Part shown: piece after piece, positions 8,900-18,106 of the stretch
How positions within the stretch are numbered: position 1 is the stretch's first letter
How the letters are laid out: every line of letters begins with the position of its first letter
NCBI RefSeq assembly: GCF_900111485.1
Contig: NZ_FOIC01000004.1
Coordinates: 212,604-276,603, forward strand
Direction of reading: 5' to 3'
Source: Natrinema hispanicum
GTDB lineage: Archaea; Halobacteriota; Halobacteria; Halobacteriales; Natrialbaceae
DNA: 64,000 nt
Program-made: the position numbers and the translations under genes
Notes under the pieces: generated by a model
The model's database searches: none
What the model saw: the letters and a program-made list of their open reading frames with translations, nothing else
What the model was told of the DNA's origin: nothing

Positions 8900-9636
8900 T
8901 CGTCCTGAAACTCGGCGGCAGCGTCATCACCGAGAAGGACCGCCCGGAAACGCTCGACGGCGACGCACTCGAGCGGGCTGCCGACGCGATCGCAGCGGCG
9001 CTCGAGGCGGGACGCGAGGATCTCGTCATCGTCCACGGTGGCGGCAGTTTCGGCCACCACAACGCCAGCGAACACGGCGTCAGCACGACCGCGGGAACCC
9101 ACGACGCGGACGCAGCGCTCGCCATCCACGGCGCGATGAAGACCTTGAATCAGTTCGTCCTGCGTCGGCTGCTCGAGCGCGACGTGCAGGCAGTGCCAGT
9201 CCACCCGTTTTCGGCGGCCCACCGTGCTCGTGATGGGACGCTCGAGCTCCCGACCGGACAGGTCGAGACGATGCTCGGCGAGGGGTTCGTCCCCGTCCTC
9301 CACGGTGACGTGGTCGCCCACGCGGGCGCGGGTGCGACGATTGTCAGTGGCGACGAACTCGTGGCCGAACTCGCTGCGGCTCTCGACGCCGATCGAATCG
9401 GCCTCTGTTCGACGGTCCCCGGCGTGTTAGACGACGCGGACGCCGTTATCGACCGGATCGACGAGTTCGACGCCGTCGCCGACGTTCTCGGGGCCAGCGA
9501 CGCGACTGACGTGACCGGCGGCATGGCCGGCAAAGTACGGACGTTACTAGCACTCGAGGCAGAAGCGTCGATCTTCGGACTCGAGACGCTGGCTGCGTTC
9601 CTCGAGGGCGAGAATCCAGGGACGACGATCGACTGA
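8896..9636 (+). CDS. Isopentenyl phosphate kinase
   Basis: Makes isopentenyl diphosphate from isopentenyl phosphate in the modified archaeal mevalonate pathway. 246 residues, amino acid kinase fold: KLGGSVITEKD at 5-15, glycine-rich HGGGSFGHHNA at 47-57 with the catalytic histidine, HGDVV, STVPGVLDD and DVTGGMAGKV. The GHH in the glycine loop distinguishes IPK from acetylglutamate and UMP kinases. Translationally coupled to mvk; convergent with trkH 27 bases downstream. Confidence 0.94.
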   Translation: MIVLKLGGSVITEKDRPETLDGDALERAADAIAAALEAGREDLVIVHGGGSFGHHNASEHGVSTTAGTHDADAALAIHGAMKTLNQFVLRRLLERDVQAVPVHPFSAAHRARDGTLELPTGQVETMLGEGFVPVLHGDVVAHAGAGATIVSGDELVAELAAALDADRIGLCSTVPGVLDDADAVIDRIDEFDAVADVLGASDATDVTGGMAGKVRTLLALEAEASIFGLETLAAFLEGENPGTTID

Positions 9637-9663
9637 GCGACAACGAAGCCAAGACGACTGTTT

Positions 9664-11202
9664 TCAGCGGGTCCAGAAGCCGCCGGTAAGCAAGACGAGC
9701 ACGGGAACGATCTCGAGGCGGCCGATCCACATGAGAAAGACCATGAGGAGCTTCGAGCTGTCCGGGAACGCGAGATAGTTCCCGTAGGGGCCGACCGAGC
9801 CGAACCCGGGGCCGATGTTGCCAATCGTCGCGAGGCTGGCGCTGAACGCCTCGAGTGGCGTCAGCGTGTAGCCGATCCGACTCGCATCGAGTGCGAGGAA
9901 CAGCGACGCGACGGCGAAGATGAACAGATACATGAACGTGAATCCGAGGACGCCGCGGATGGCATCCTCGTCGACGACGTTGCCGCCAAGCCGAATCGGC
10001 CGGACGACTTCTGGATGGGACGCGGTGAACAGTTCCCGGCGGAGGAACTTGAAGACGATCAGCCATCGCACGACCTTGACGCCACCGCCGGTCGAGCCGG
10101 CCGAACCACCGACGAGCATGGCAAAGAGGAGAACGATCTTCCCTGTCGAGGTCCACTCGACGAAGTCGCTGGTCGCGTAGCCGGTCGATGTTAACAGCGA
10201 CGCGATCTGGAACGCGCTCTGTCGCAGCGAGTTCTCGAGGACGCCCTCAGTGATCCCGCCCAGTCCCGAAAGTGCCGGCGCGGTACCCGTATAAAGCATC
10301 CCGGCGAGGAGAACGGTCAGCCCGGCGATCGCGGCGATGTAGGCGCGGAACTCGGAGTTGCGAACGAAGCGATGGCCCTCGCCGCTGAAGACGTGCCAGA
10401 ACAGGGCAAAGTTCGTCCCGGCGATGATCATGAAGGGGACTGCTGTCCACTGGACAATCGCGGAAAAGGCCGCGACGCTGTCAGCCTCCGGCGAGAACCC
10501 ACCCGTCGGGAGCGTCGTGAACCCGTGGGCGATGGCGTTGTACAGCCCCATGTTGGGAGCCATCCCCGCGAGATGGAAGCCATAGAGCAACGCGATATAG
10601 ACGGCGGTAAAGACGAAGTAGACGAGCCAGAGGATCCGCGCCGTCTCGGCGATCCGCGGCGTCAGTTTCTGTAGCTCTGGGCCTGGGGCTTCCGATTCGA
10701 TGAGTTGGGCACCGCTGACGGCGACCTCCGGCAAGATCGCGACCATCAACACGATGATCCCCATCCCGCCGAGCCACTGTGTGAGCTGTCGCCACATCAT
10801 CACGGCGTGGGAGTGCTGTTCCAGCGAGATTTCTCCGAGCACGGTCGCCCCGGTCGTCGTAAAGCCGGACATCGACTCGAACAGTGCGTTGACTGGGTCG
10901 GCAAGCGTCGATTCGGTGCCCCAGCCAGCAAGCACGTACGGAACCGCGCCGACGGCGGCGACGGCAAGCCACGAAATCGCGACGAACAACATCGCTTCCC
11001 GGATCTGCATGTCCGGGTCGAGTTCGAGTCGCTCGAGCCCATGGCCGACGGCGATCGTCAGCGCGATCGTCGCGACGAACGGGAACACGGACTCGCCGTA
11101 AATGAGCGCCACGACGACCGGAATCACCAGCGGGACGGCGAGATACTTGAGCACGGTCCCGACGAGCGCGACGCTGGCACGCCAGTCAGTTCGGAGCCGC
11201 AT
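9664..11202 (-). CDS. trkH: TrkH-type potassium uptake membrane protein
   Basis: K+-translocating subunit of Trk uptake, central to salt-in osmoadaptation. 512 residues, many membrane segments. Selectivity-filter-like P loops are visible as MSGFTTTGATV, GFTTLPTGGFS, TSTGYATSD and SLATIGNIGPGFG. ATG at 11202 (RLRTDWRAS...) is taken in place of the longer open frame. It lies downstream of trkA on the same strand, separated by 112 bases with an AT-rich stretch that could hold its own promoter. Confidence 0.94.
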   Translation of the reverse strand: MRLRTDWRASVALVGTVLKYLAVPLVIPVVVALIYGESVFPFVATIALTIAVGHGLERLELDPDMQIREAMLFVAISWLAVAAVGAVPYVLAGWGTESTLADPVNALFESMSGFTTTGATVLGEISLEQHSHAVMMWRQLTQWLGGMGIIVLMVAILPEVAVSGAQLIESEAPGPELQKLTPRIAETARILWLVYFVFTAVYIALLYGFHLAGMAPNMGLYNAIAHGFTTLPTGGFSPEADSVAAFSAIVQWTAVPFMIIAGTNFALFWHVFSGEGHRFVRNSEFRAYIAAIAGLTVLLAGMLYTGTAPALSGLGGITEGVLENSLRQSAFQIASLLTSTGYATSDFVEWTSTGKIVLLFAMLVGGSAGSTGGGVKVVRWLIVFKFLRRELFTASHPEVVRPIRLGGNVVDEDAIRGVLGFTFMYLFIFAVASLFLALDASRIGYTLTPLEAFSASLATIGNIGPGFGSVGPYGNYLAFPDSSKLLMVFLMWIGRLEIVPVLVLLTGGFWTR

Positions 11203-11314
11203 AGAACACCCCACTCGCGTGGTCACGCCTGTACACGGTATTTAACGGCATTTCAGCTAGCACTTATTAATCCATCGTAACCCGCTCTCGTCGGCAGTGT
11301 CCCGGACGGCCGCC

Positions 11315-12646
11315 TTATATCAGTTCGACGACCTCGTCAAGGACGGTCGCGTCGACGAAGACGACGACGTGATCGCCGGGCTGGACGGCCGTCGAGCCCC
11401 GCGGCGTGATGTGCTCACCGCCGCGAGAAATCGCACCGATGACGACGCCGTCCGGCAGTTCGGCCGCCGCGTCGACGATATCTTGTCCGACGAGGACGCT
11501 ATCGGGGCCGACCTCGATCTCGATGACCTCTGCGCGGTCATGCTCGAGCATCGCGATTTTCTCGGTGTGATCGGTTCGCGTAAAGCGGATGATCTCTTCG
11601 GCGGTCTCCTCGCGGGGGTTGACCGCGACGTCGACACCGACGGTCTCGAAGAGGTCGGCGTACTCGGGCGTCTCGATAATGGCGACGGTCCGATCGACGC
11701 CGAGTCTGTCGGCCAGCAGTGAGACGAGCAGGTTCTTCTCGTCGCTGTCTAAGGCCGCGACGACGACGTCGGCCTCGCCGACGTGTTCGCGGGCGAGGAA
11801 CTCGGAGTTGGTCGCGTCGCTTTCCATGACCATCGTATTTGGCAGCGCTTCGGCGACCTCGCGGGCTCGCTCGTGATCCTGTTCGATCAATCGCGGCCGG
11901 AAGCCGTGTTCTTCGAACTCGCGGGCGGCCTGAAACCCGATCTCGCTTGCGCCGACGATGACGACTTCCTCGGTGTCGTCCGGCGTCGTCGCGACCTCGT
12001 CGGCGAAATCGTGCATCGAGTCCGGGCTGCCGATGACGACGACCCGATCACACGCCCGGATGACGGTGTCACCCCGCGTGACGATCATCTCGTCGTCCCG
12101 GAAGATCGCCGCGAAGGTCAGCGAGTCATAGCAGTCCGCCTCGCTGACCGTCCGGTCGACGATCGGGCTGTCTTCTGGAATGTCGAACTCGGCCATGCGC
12201 ACGAGCCCACCAGCGAACGTATCGACGTCGTGAGCGCTCGGCAACCCGGAAATCCGGAAGATCGTCTGTGCAGTCAGGAGGTCGGTACAGACCATGAAGT
12301 CGACCCCAAATGCCCCCTGTGAGCCCTGCCACGTCTCGAGCAACGTCCGCCGGCGAACACGGGCGATCGTGAAGACCTCGGCCGTGGCTTTCGCCGCGCC
12401 ACAGACGACCGCGTTGGTCTCGTCGTTGTCGGTACAGGCGATGACGAGCCCGGCTTGCTCGAGGCCGGCCTCACGCAACACCTCGAGATCGGTCCCGTCA
12501 CCGCGGATGGTGAGGACGTCCAGCGAGTAGGTGAGTTCCTCGGTCACGTCGCTGTCGCGGTCGACGACGACGACGTCGTGGGTGTCCTCGAGATTCGCGG
12601 CGATCGACCGCCCGACTTCACCGGCACCGACGATGATTACGTACAC
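11315..12646 (-). CDS. trkA: Trk system potassium uptake protein TrkA
   Basis: Cytosolic NAD(H)-binding regulatory ring of Trk. 443 residues in a tandem arrangement: RCK-N at 1-~120 (MYVIIVGAGEVGRSIA, GxGxxG), RCK-C ~140-215, a second RCK-N from ~225 (VIVGASEIGFQAA) and a second RCK-C at the end. Same strand and directly upstream of trkH. The divergent gap to rnj is 365 bases and carries a structured element. Confidence 0.95.
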   Translation of the reverse strand: MYVIIVGAGEVGRSIAANLEDTHDVVVVDRDSDVTEELTYSLDVLTIRGDGTDLEVLREAGLEQAGLVIACTDNDETNAVVCGAAKATAEVFTIARVRRRTLLETWQGSQGAFGVDFMVCTDLLTAQTIFRISGLPSAHDVDTFAGGLVRMAEFDIPEDSPIVDRTVSEADCYDSLTFAAIFRDDEMIVTRGDTVIRACDRVVVIGSPDSMHDFADEVATTPDDTEEVVIVGASEIGFQAAREFEEHGFRPRLIEQDHERAREVAEALPNTMVMESDATNSEFLAREHVGEADVVVAALDSDEKNLLVSLLADRLGVDRTVAIIETPEYADLFETVGVDVAVNPREETAEEIIRFTRTDHTEKIAMLEHDRAEVIEIEVGPDSVLVGQDIVDAAAELPDGVVIGAISRGGEHITPRGSTAVQPGDHVVVFVDATVLDEVVELI

Positions 12647-12800
12647 GACGATCCCTCCGAAAGCATGCGTACTGGGAACGGATTTCGGGGCGACCGGGAT
12701 ATGGATTACGATGCGCGAAGACGGGCCGAGCGGCGCGGTGGGCCGGCGATGTTGACCCCATCACCGAGGCAGATACGAACCGATGAGCTAACCCACTGTG

Positions 12801-12808
12801 TTTTTAAG
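12801..12808 (+). promoter_or_regulatory. TATA box upstream of the rnj leader
   Basis: TTTTTAAG at 12801-12808, the best TATA match in the trkA-rnj gap. Initiation about 25 bases later (near 12830) would give an RNA starting just before a strongly folded region and running to rnj at 13012. No TATA-like sequence sits at -25 to -30 of the rnj start codon. Confidence 0.55.
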
Positions 12809-12829
12809 ACCTGGGCGTGTACGAGCACA

Positions 12830-12990
12830 TAGCGAAACCCGCGGGCAAGTGCGTTCGGGGCCTCCGATGTCGGAGGCCGGCCGGAGACAGGTTGTCTCCG
12901 CGAGCGCATAGCGGGATGGCCGACGCGCTGCAAGACGCCGGGGCCGAACAACCAGGAGTCCGCGGACCGTTTCGATGAGAGTCCACAACG
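12830..12990 (+). ncRNA. Structured RNA element in front of rnj (leader or independent small RNA)
   Basis: Nested pairing is visible: CCCGC (12838-12842)/GCGGG (12911-12915); TGCGTTCG (12850-12857)/CGAGCGCA (12901-12908); and inside these two hairpins, GGCCTCC..GGAGGCC (12859-12878) and CGGAGACA..TGTCTCCG (12882-12900). This is a three-way junction. A further stretch to ~12990 has weaker GGAC/GTCC pairing followed by ACA. There is no open frame of note. It may be a control leader of the RNase J gene or a stand-alone RNA; the ends are estimates. The upstream part, 12647-12800, shows nothing recognisable. Confidence 0.55.
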
Positions 12991-13011
12991 CGGCTTTCAG
13001 TGCTACGAACC

Positions 13012-14364
13012 ATGGAAATCGAAATCGCAACGATTGGCGGCTACGAAGAAGTCGGACGGCAGATGACTGCCGTCCGCGCCGGTGACGACGTCGTCATCTT
13101 CGATATGGGTCTGAACCTCTCGAAGGTGCTGATCCACGACAACGTCGAAACCGAACGGATGCACAGTCTCGACCTGATCGACATGGGCGCGATTCCCGAC
13201 GACCGAGTCATGAGCGACTTGGAGGGCGACGTCCAGGCGATCGTCCCGACCCACGGTCACTTAGACCACATCGGCGCGATCTCGAAGCTCGCGCACCGAT
13301 ACGACGCGCCGATCGTCGCAACGCCGTTTACGATCGAACTGGTCAAACAGCAGATCGAGGGCGAGCAGAAGTTCGGCGTCGAGAACGACCTGATCAAGAT
13401 GGACGCCGGCGAAATGATGTCGATCGGAGACTCCGGCAAGGTCGACCTCGAGTTCGTCAACGTCACCCACTCGATCATCGACGCGATCAACCCCGTCCTC
13501 CACACACCCGAAGGCGCAATCGTCTACGGGCTGGACAAACGGATGGACCACACGCCCGTCATCGGCGACCCGATCGACATGGAGCGGTTCCGTGAGATCG
13601 GTCGCGAGGGAGAGGGCGTCCTCTGTTACATCGAGGACTGTACCAACGCCAACAAGAAGGGACGGACACCCTCCGAAAACGTCGCCCGCGAACACCTCCG
13701 GGACGTTCTCTATAGCCTCGAGGATTACGACGGCGGGATCGTCGCCACCACCTTCTCGAGTCACATCGCCCGCGTGAAGTCGCTCGTCGAGTTCGCCGAC
13801 GATATCGGTCGCCAGCCCGTCTTGCTGGGTCGCTCGATGGAGAAGTATTCGGGCACCGCCGAACGGCTCGACTTCATCGACTTCCCCACTGATCTGGGGA
13901 TGTTCGGCCACCGCAAGTCCGTCGACCGCACGTTCAAGCGCATTATGAACGAGGGGAAAGGCGACTACCTGCCAGTCGTCACTGGCCACCAGGGCGAGCC
14001 CCGCGCGATGCTTACCCGGATGGCCCGCGGCGAAACGCCCTACGAACTGGACGAGGGCGACAAGGTCGTCTTCTCGGCACGGGTCATCCCCGAGCCGACC
14101 AACGAAGGCCAGCGCTATCAGGCCGAGAAGCTGCTGGGGATGCAGGGCGCGCGCATCTACGACGACATCCACGTCTCCGGGCACATGAATCAGGAGGGGC
14201 ACTACGAGATGCTCGACGCCCTCCAGCCCCAGCACGTCATCCCGGCCCACCAGGACATGAAAGGGTTCTCGGGCTACGTCGACCTCGCCTCGAACGAGGG
14301 CTACAAGATGGGACGAGATCTCCACGTCACGCGCAACGGGAACCTCATCCAGCTCGTCGACTGA
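13012..14364 (+). CDS. rnj: Ribonuclease J (archaeal 5'-3' exonuclease)
   Basis: Metallo-beta-lactamase/beta-CASP nuclease of mRNA decay and RNA maturation. 450 residues. Zinc motif THGHLDH at 80-86; later VTHSIIDA, the beta-CASP region, and a C-terminal [14 protein letters not shown] 13012 gives the family start ([17 protein letters not shown]); an in-frame GTG at 13000 is less likely. There is no Shine-Dalgarno sequence and no close TATA box, so expression probably depends on the long leader upstream. idsA begins one base after its stop. Confidence 0.95.
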   Translation: MEIEIATIGGYEEVGRQMTAVRAGDDVVIFDMGLNLSKVLIHDNVETERMHSLDLIDMGAIPDDRVMSDLEGDVQAIVPTHGHLDHIGAISKLAHRYDAPIVATPFTIELVKQQIEGEQKFGVENDLIKMDAGEMMSIGDSGKVDLEFVNVTHSIIDAINPVLHTPEGAIVYGLDKRMDHTPVIGDPIDMERFREIGREGEGVLCYIEDCTNANKKGRTPSENVAREHLRDVLYSLEDYDGGIVATTFSSHIARVKSLVEFADDIGRQPVLLGRSMEKYSGTAERLDFIDFPTDLGMFGHRKSVDRTFKRIMNEGKGDYLPVVTGHQGEPRAMLTRMARGETPYELDEGDKVVFSARVIPEPTNEGQRYQAEKLLGMQGARIYDDIHVSGHMNQEGHYEMLDALQPQHVIPAHQDMKGFSGYVDLASNEGYKMGRDLHVTRNGNLIQLVD

Positions 14365-14365
14365 T

Positions 14366-15418
14366 ATGACGAGTCCCGAGGCACGCGAACAGGCGGTGCT
14401 CGAAGCGGTGCGCAAGCGTCGTGAACTCGTCAACGACGCGATTCCCGAGGAGCTGCCGATCCAGCGACCCGAGCGGCTCTACGAAGCCTCTCGGTACCTG
14501 CTGGATGCGGGCGGTAAGCGGCTCCGGCCGACCGTCTTCCTGACGACAGCGGAAGCGCTGGCCGACGTCGAGACGCTCTCGACCGGGTATCGGTCGTTCC
14601 CCTCACTCGACGACAGCGGCCCAGTGGACGTGATGGCTGGCGCTGTCAGCGTCGAGGTCATCCAGTCGTTTACCCTGATCCACGACGACATCATGGACGA
14701 CGACGACCTCCGGCGTGGCGTCCCCGCCGTCCACAAGGAGTACGACCTCGAGACGGCCATTCTGGCCGGCGACACGCTCTACTCGAAGGCGTTCGAGATC
14801 ATGCTCGAGACGAACGCGGAGTCGGACCGCGTCGTCGACGCGTTCGAGGTCCTCGCGACCACCTGTACGGACATCTGCGAAGGGCAGTCCCTCGACGTCA
14901 CCTTCGAGGAGCGCACCGACGTCTCGCCCGACGAGTACCTCGAGATGGTCGAACAGAAGACGGCCGTCCTGTACGCAGCGTCGGCGTGTCTGCCGGCGAT
15001 CTTGCTCGGTGCCGACGACGAGACGATCGACGAACTCTACGGCTACGGGCTCGACGTCGGCCGCGCGTTCCAGATTCAAGACGACGTGCTCGATCTGACG
15101 GTCCCAAGCGAGCAACTCGGCAAACAGCGGGGCAGTGACCTCGTCGAGAACAAACAGACGCTGATCACCGTCCACGCCCGCGAGCAGGGTGTTGACGTCG
15201 ACAACTTAGTCGACACCGACGATGTCGATGCGGTCACCGAAGCCGAGATCGACGACGCAGTCGCCGAACTCGAGGCGGCCGGCTCGATCTCCTATGCGAA
15301 CCAGACCGCCCGCGATCTGGTCGAACGCGGCAAGAACCGACTCGAGGTCCTGCCGGACAACGAGGCGCGTGACCTCCTCTGTGAACTCGCGGATTACCTG
15401 ATCGAACGCGGCTACTGA
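14366..15418 (+). CDS. idsA: Polyprenyl diphosphate synthase (geranylgeranyl/farnesylgeranyl type)
   Basis: Chain-elongating prenyltransferase making the C20 (or C25) precursor of archaeal ether lipids. 350 residues. First aspartate-rich motif DDIMDDDD starts at 107, followed by RRG; the second lies in GRAFQIQDDVLD; substrate-binding GGKRLRP is at 49-55. Chain length cannot be read safely. Follows rnj immediately. Its TGA stop shares its last base with an 80-bp inverted repeat (15418-15496). Confidence 0.94.
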   Translation: MTSPEAREQAVLEAVRKRRELVNDAIPEELPIQRPERLYEASRYLLDAGGKRLRPTVFLTTAEALADVETLSTGYRSFPSLDDSGPVDVMAGAVSVEVIQSFTLIHDDIMDDDDLRRGVPAVHKEYDLETAILAGDTLYSKAFEIMLETNAESDRVVDAFEVLATTCTDICEGQSLDVTFEERTDVSPDEYLEMVEQKTAVLYAASACLPAILLGADDETIDELYGYGLDVGRAFQIQDDVLDLTVPSEQLGKQRGSDLVENKQTLITVHAREQGVDVDNLVDTDDVDAVTEAEIDDAVAELEAAGSISYANQTARDLVERGKNRLEVLPDNEARDLLCELADYLIERGY

Positions 15419-15496
15419 GACGGGCTACTGTCCCGCGTTCCCGGTGGGACCGCAGGCCGATCGCGGTTGCACCGGCACGACGACGGCAGTCCGTCT
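15418..15496. repeat. Intergenic inverted-repeat element, copy A
   Basis: 79-bp imperfect hairpin. Left end AGACGGGCTACTGTC and right end GACGGCAGTCCGTCT are inverted copies (12 of 15 matching), and the interior CCCGGTGGGACCGCAG / TCGCGGTTGCACCGG matches copy B at 57739. The first base is the last A of the idsA stop codon. No coding potential is seen. Confidence 0.8.
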
Positions 15497-15572
15497 GACA
15501 CCAGTCGCCGCACGGATCGGGAAACACCGCGAATCGCGAGGGTTTTTGACCGGGCGCGGATAGCACACGGTA

Positions 15573-17291
15573 ATGAACGACGAGTTACGCGAGCGCGTCG
15601 AGCGCGAGGTCGAAAAGCACGCGCTGTTGAATGCGGTCAAACACGAGAGCGACGCCGACGTCGGCGCGATCATGGGGCCGCTGATGGGCGACAACCCCGA
15701 GTTCCGCGAGCACGGCGACGAGATCCCGGGGATCGCCGGCGGCGTCGTCGGACGGGTCAACGACCTCGCATACGAGGAAAAACGCGCCCGCCTCGAGGAA
15801 CTCGCCCCCGAGGAACTCGCCGAGATCGAAGCCGAGGAAGAGGAAGACGAACACGACCTGCCGGACCTGCCCAACGCCGAGGAGTACGATGAGATCCGGA
15901 TGCGGTGTGCGCCAAACCCCAACGGCCCGTGGCACGTCGGCCACGCCCGGATGCCCGCCGTCATCGGCACTTATCGCGACCGCTACGACGGCTGGTTCTG
16001 CGTGCGCTTCGACGACACCGATCCCGAGACCAAGCGACCGGATCTCGAGGCCTACGACGACATCCTCGAGGACCTCGACTATCTCGGCTTCGAGCCCGAC
16101 GCGACGTACAAAGCGAGTGACCGCCTCGAGACCTACTACGATCACGCTCGCGAGCTGATCGAACTCGGCGGAGCCTACACCTGCTCGTGTTCGGGCGAGG
16201 ACTTCTCGGAGCTGAAGAACTCGGGCGAGGCGTGTCCCCACCGCGAGAAGGACACTGAGACCGTGCTCGCAGAATTCGAGGCCATGATCGACGGCGAGTA
16301 CGACAGCGGCGAGATGGTCCTACGGGTCAAAACCGACATCGAGCACAAGAATCCGGCGCTGCGCGACTGGGTGGCCTTCCGGATGATCGACACGCCTCAT
16401 CCCCGCGAGGAGGCCAGCGAGTACCGGTGCTGGCCGATGTTGGACTTCCAGTCGGGCGTCGACGACCACCTCATCGGGATCACGCACATCATCCGCGGGA
16501 TCGACCTGCAGGACTCCGCGAAACGCCAGCAGTTCGTCTACGACTACTTCGATTGGGAGTACCCCGAGGTCATCCACTGGGGTCACGTCCAACTCGACGA
16601 CTACGACGTCAAGATGAGCACGTCGACCATCTCGGAACTGATAGACGAGGGGAAACTCGACGGCTGGGACGACCCGCGTGCGCCGACGCTCAAGAGCCTG
16701 CGCCGACGCGGCATCCGCGGCGAGGCCATCGTCGACGCGATGACCAAGCTGGGCACCTCGACCACCGACGTCGACCTCGCGATGAGTTCGATCTACGCGA
16801 ACAACCGCGACCTGATCGACGACGAAACCGACCGCCACTTTTTGGTCCGTGACGGCGTCCAGCTCCCGCTCGGCGGTAGCCCACCGGACGAAGCAAACCC
16901 GCCGCTCCACCCCAACCACGAGGACCGCGGCGTGCGAGAGATCCCGGCCAGCGATGCCGTCTTGCTCGAGGAAGGAGACCTCCCCGGCCGCGAGGAACGG
17001 ATCTGGCTCAAGGGACTGGGCTGTTTCCAGTACACCCGCGACACGCTCCAGTATACCGGCGACGACATCGACGTCGTCCGCGAGGGAGACGTCGACGTCA
17101 TCCACTGGGTGCCGGCCGACGAGAGCGTCCCCGTCCGAATGCGAACCATGGATGGCGACGTCTCCGGGCACGCCGAACCGGGTGTCGCCGACCTCGAGCC
17201 CGATGAGATGGTCCAGTTCGAGCGCGTCGGCTTCGCACGGATCGACCGCCACGACGAAGACGAGACGGTCGTCTACTACGCCCATCCCTGA
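15573..17291 (+). CDS. gltX: Glutamyl-tRNA synthetase (archaeal type)
   Basis: Charges tRNA-Glu, and in archaea usually also tRNA-Gln for later amidation. 572 residues, with a ~105-residue N-terminal extension before the Rossmann fold. Class I signatures: HVGH at 121-124 (PNPNGPWHVGHAR) and KMSTS at 347-351. Cysteines in YTCSCSGEDFSELKNSGEAC suggest a zinc-type insertion. The C-terminal half is the all-beta anticodon-binding region of the archaeal/eukaryotic GlxRS group. Preceded by repeat copy A. Confidence 0.95.
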   Translation: MNDELRERVEREVEKHALLNAVKHESDADVGAIMGPLMGDNPEFREHGDEIPGIAGGVVGRVNDLAYEEKRARLEELAPEELAEIEAEEEEDEHDLPDLPNAEEYDEIRMRCAPNPNGPWHVGHARMPAVIGTYRDRYDGWFCVRFDDTDPETKRPDLEAYDDILEDLDYLGFEPDATYKASDRLETYYDHARELIELGGAYTCSCSGEDFSELKNSGEACPHREKDTETVLAEFEAMIDGEYDSGEMVLRVKTDIEHKNPALRDWVAFRMIDTPHPREEASEYRCWPMLDFQSGVDDHLIGITHIIRGIDLQDSAKRQQFVYDYFDWEYPEVIHWGHVQLDDYDVKMSTSTISELIDEGKLDGWDDPRAPTLKSLRRRGIRGEAIVDAMTKLGTSTTDVDLAMSSIYANNRDLIDDETDRHFLVRDGVQLPLGGSPPDEANPPLHPNHEDRGVREIPASDAVLLEEGDLPGREERIWLKGLGCFQYTRDTLQYTGDDIDVVREGDVDVIHWVPADESVPVRMRTMDGDVSGHAEPGVADLEPDEMVQFERVGFARIDRHDEDETVVYYAHP

Positions 17292-17308
17292 GACGGAGCT
17301 GTTCGTCT
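17291..17308. repeat. Possible minimal relic of the intergenic repeat (copy G)
   Basis: AGACG, eight bases, CGTCT: the two terminal motifs of the 80-bp family placed back to back, starting on the last A of the gltX stop codon. Eighteen bases is too short to be sure; it is listed because the position matches copies A, D and F. Confidence 0.3.
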
Positions 17309-17314
17309 GAAACG

Positions 17315-17485
17315 CTACTCGAGTAAGTCGTCGGCCCGGTCGGGATCCGGATCGGCGACGACGCCGTCCTGTCGACCGAGCACGCGAGCGTGAGCGGCAC
17401 AGACGAGGCGGTTTTCATCCCAGGGGATATGTAACTCGACCGCGGCCGGGCGCTCGCAGTCGGCCTCGGAACACTCCGGTTTCAT
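17315..17485 (-). CDS. Small CxxxxC/CxxH haloarchaeal protein
   Basis: 56 residues: begins KPECSEADCERPAAVELHI, then PWDENRLVCAAHARVLG, and ends in an acidic tail DPDRADDLLE. The pattern C-x4-C ... C-x2-H suggests one bound zinc ion. Too short for many ORF cut-offs, but the codon bias, acidic tail and conserved-looking Cys/His spacing support a real gene. It lies between convergent gltX and the DUF456 gene; function unknown. Confidence 0.7.
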   Translation of the reverse strand: MKPECSEADCERPAAVELHIPWDENRLVCAAHARVLGRQDGVVADPDPDRADDLLE

Positions 17486-17529
17486 TCGTCCGTGTGAACG
17501 AGAGCCACAGCTTCAGTGTTTGCCCGCGA

Positions 17530-18015
17530 TCACAGTACGAAGACGGCGACGACGAACCCAAAGAGGATCGATGCCGTTAGCAGCACTTGCACCGCTGTCG
17601 ACGCGAGAACGCCGATCGTCGTGTAAACGGCTGAGCGGGTGCTCCCCTCGAGTTCGCCGTCACGGACGTACTCGAGGGCGAAAACGGTCCCGAAGAGGCC
17701 AACGAGCAGGCCGAGCGGGCCGGTGACGACCATGAGGACGATGCCGACGACGGCGGCAGCCGCGGTCGTCAGCCACGACGCGCCGCCTGCGCGGGCGGCG
17801 ATCGAGCCGCCGAAGAACTCGATGGCCGCAGTGATGGCAGCGAGGACAGCAAGCACGATGAAAGTGAGGACGCTCACCTCGGCAAATCCGACACCCCACC
17901 AGTAGACGCCGAGGCCGGCAAGCGAGAGAAGGCCGCTGGGAACCATCGGCACGGCTGCGCCGACGATGGCACCGACGAGCAAGGCAACCGCGAGAACCGT
18001 TACCGCGTCGACCAT
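17530..18015 (-). CDS. DUF456 family membrane protein
   Basis: 161 residues, almost wholly hydrophobic with about four to five membrane segments and glycine-rich turns (VVTGPLGLLVGLFGTVFALEY) typical of DUF456, whose function is unknown. No signal sequence or catalytic motif. Leftward, just after the SLC13-type transporter gene, with an 91-base gap. Confidence 0.8.
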   Translation of the reverse strand: MVDAVTVLAVALLVGAIVGAAVPMVPSGLLSLAGLGVYWWGVGFAEVSVLTFIVLAVLAAITAAIEFFGGSIAARAGGASWLTTAAAAVVGIVLMVVTGPLGLLVGLFGTVFALEYVRDGELEGSTRSAVYTTIGVLASTAVQVLLTASILFGFVVAVFVL

Positions 18016-18106
18016 ACGTCACTCGAGGGGCTCGAACGTCAAAGCCGTGCTGCCGGCTGCCTCGAGTCGGCTGGTCGGCGGTCGATTCGTGGCATCGGAA
18101 ACACGA

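Noticed and set aside
12830..12990. Identification of the pre-rnj element as an H/ACA guide RNA, RNase P RNA or SRP RNA
   Set aside because: No clear guide pocket with ACA at the right distance, none of the conserved RNase P sequence blocks, and no SRP tetraloop domain; left as an unassigned structured element.
13261..14433. 390-codon minus-strand frame opposite rnj
   Set aside because: Shadow of rnj, whose zinc motif and family start are unmistakable.
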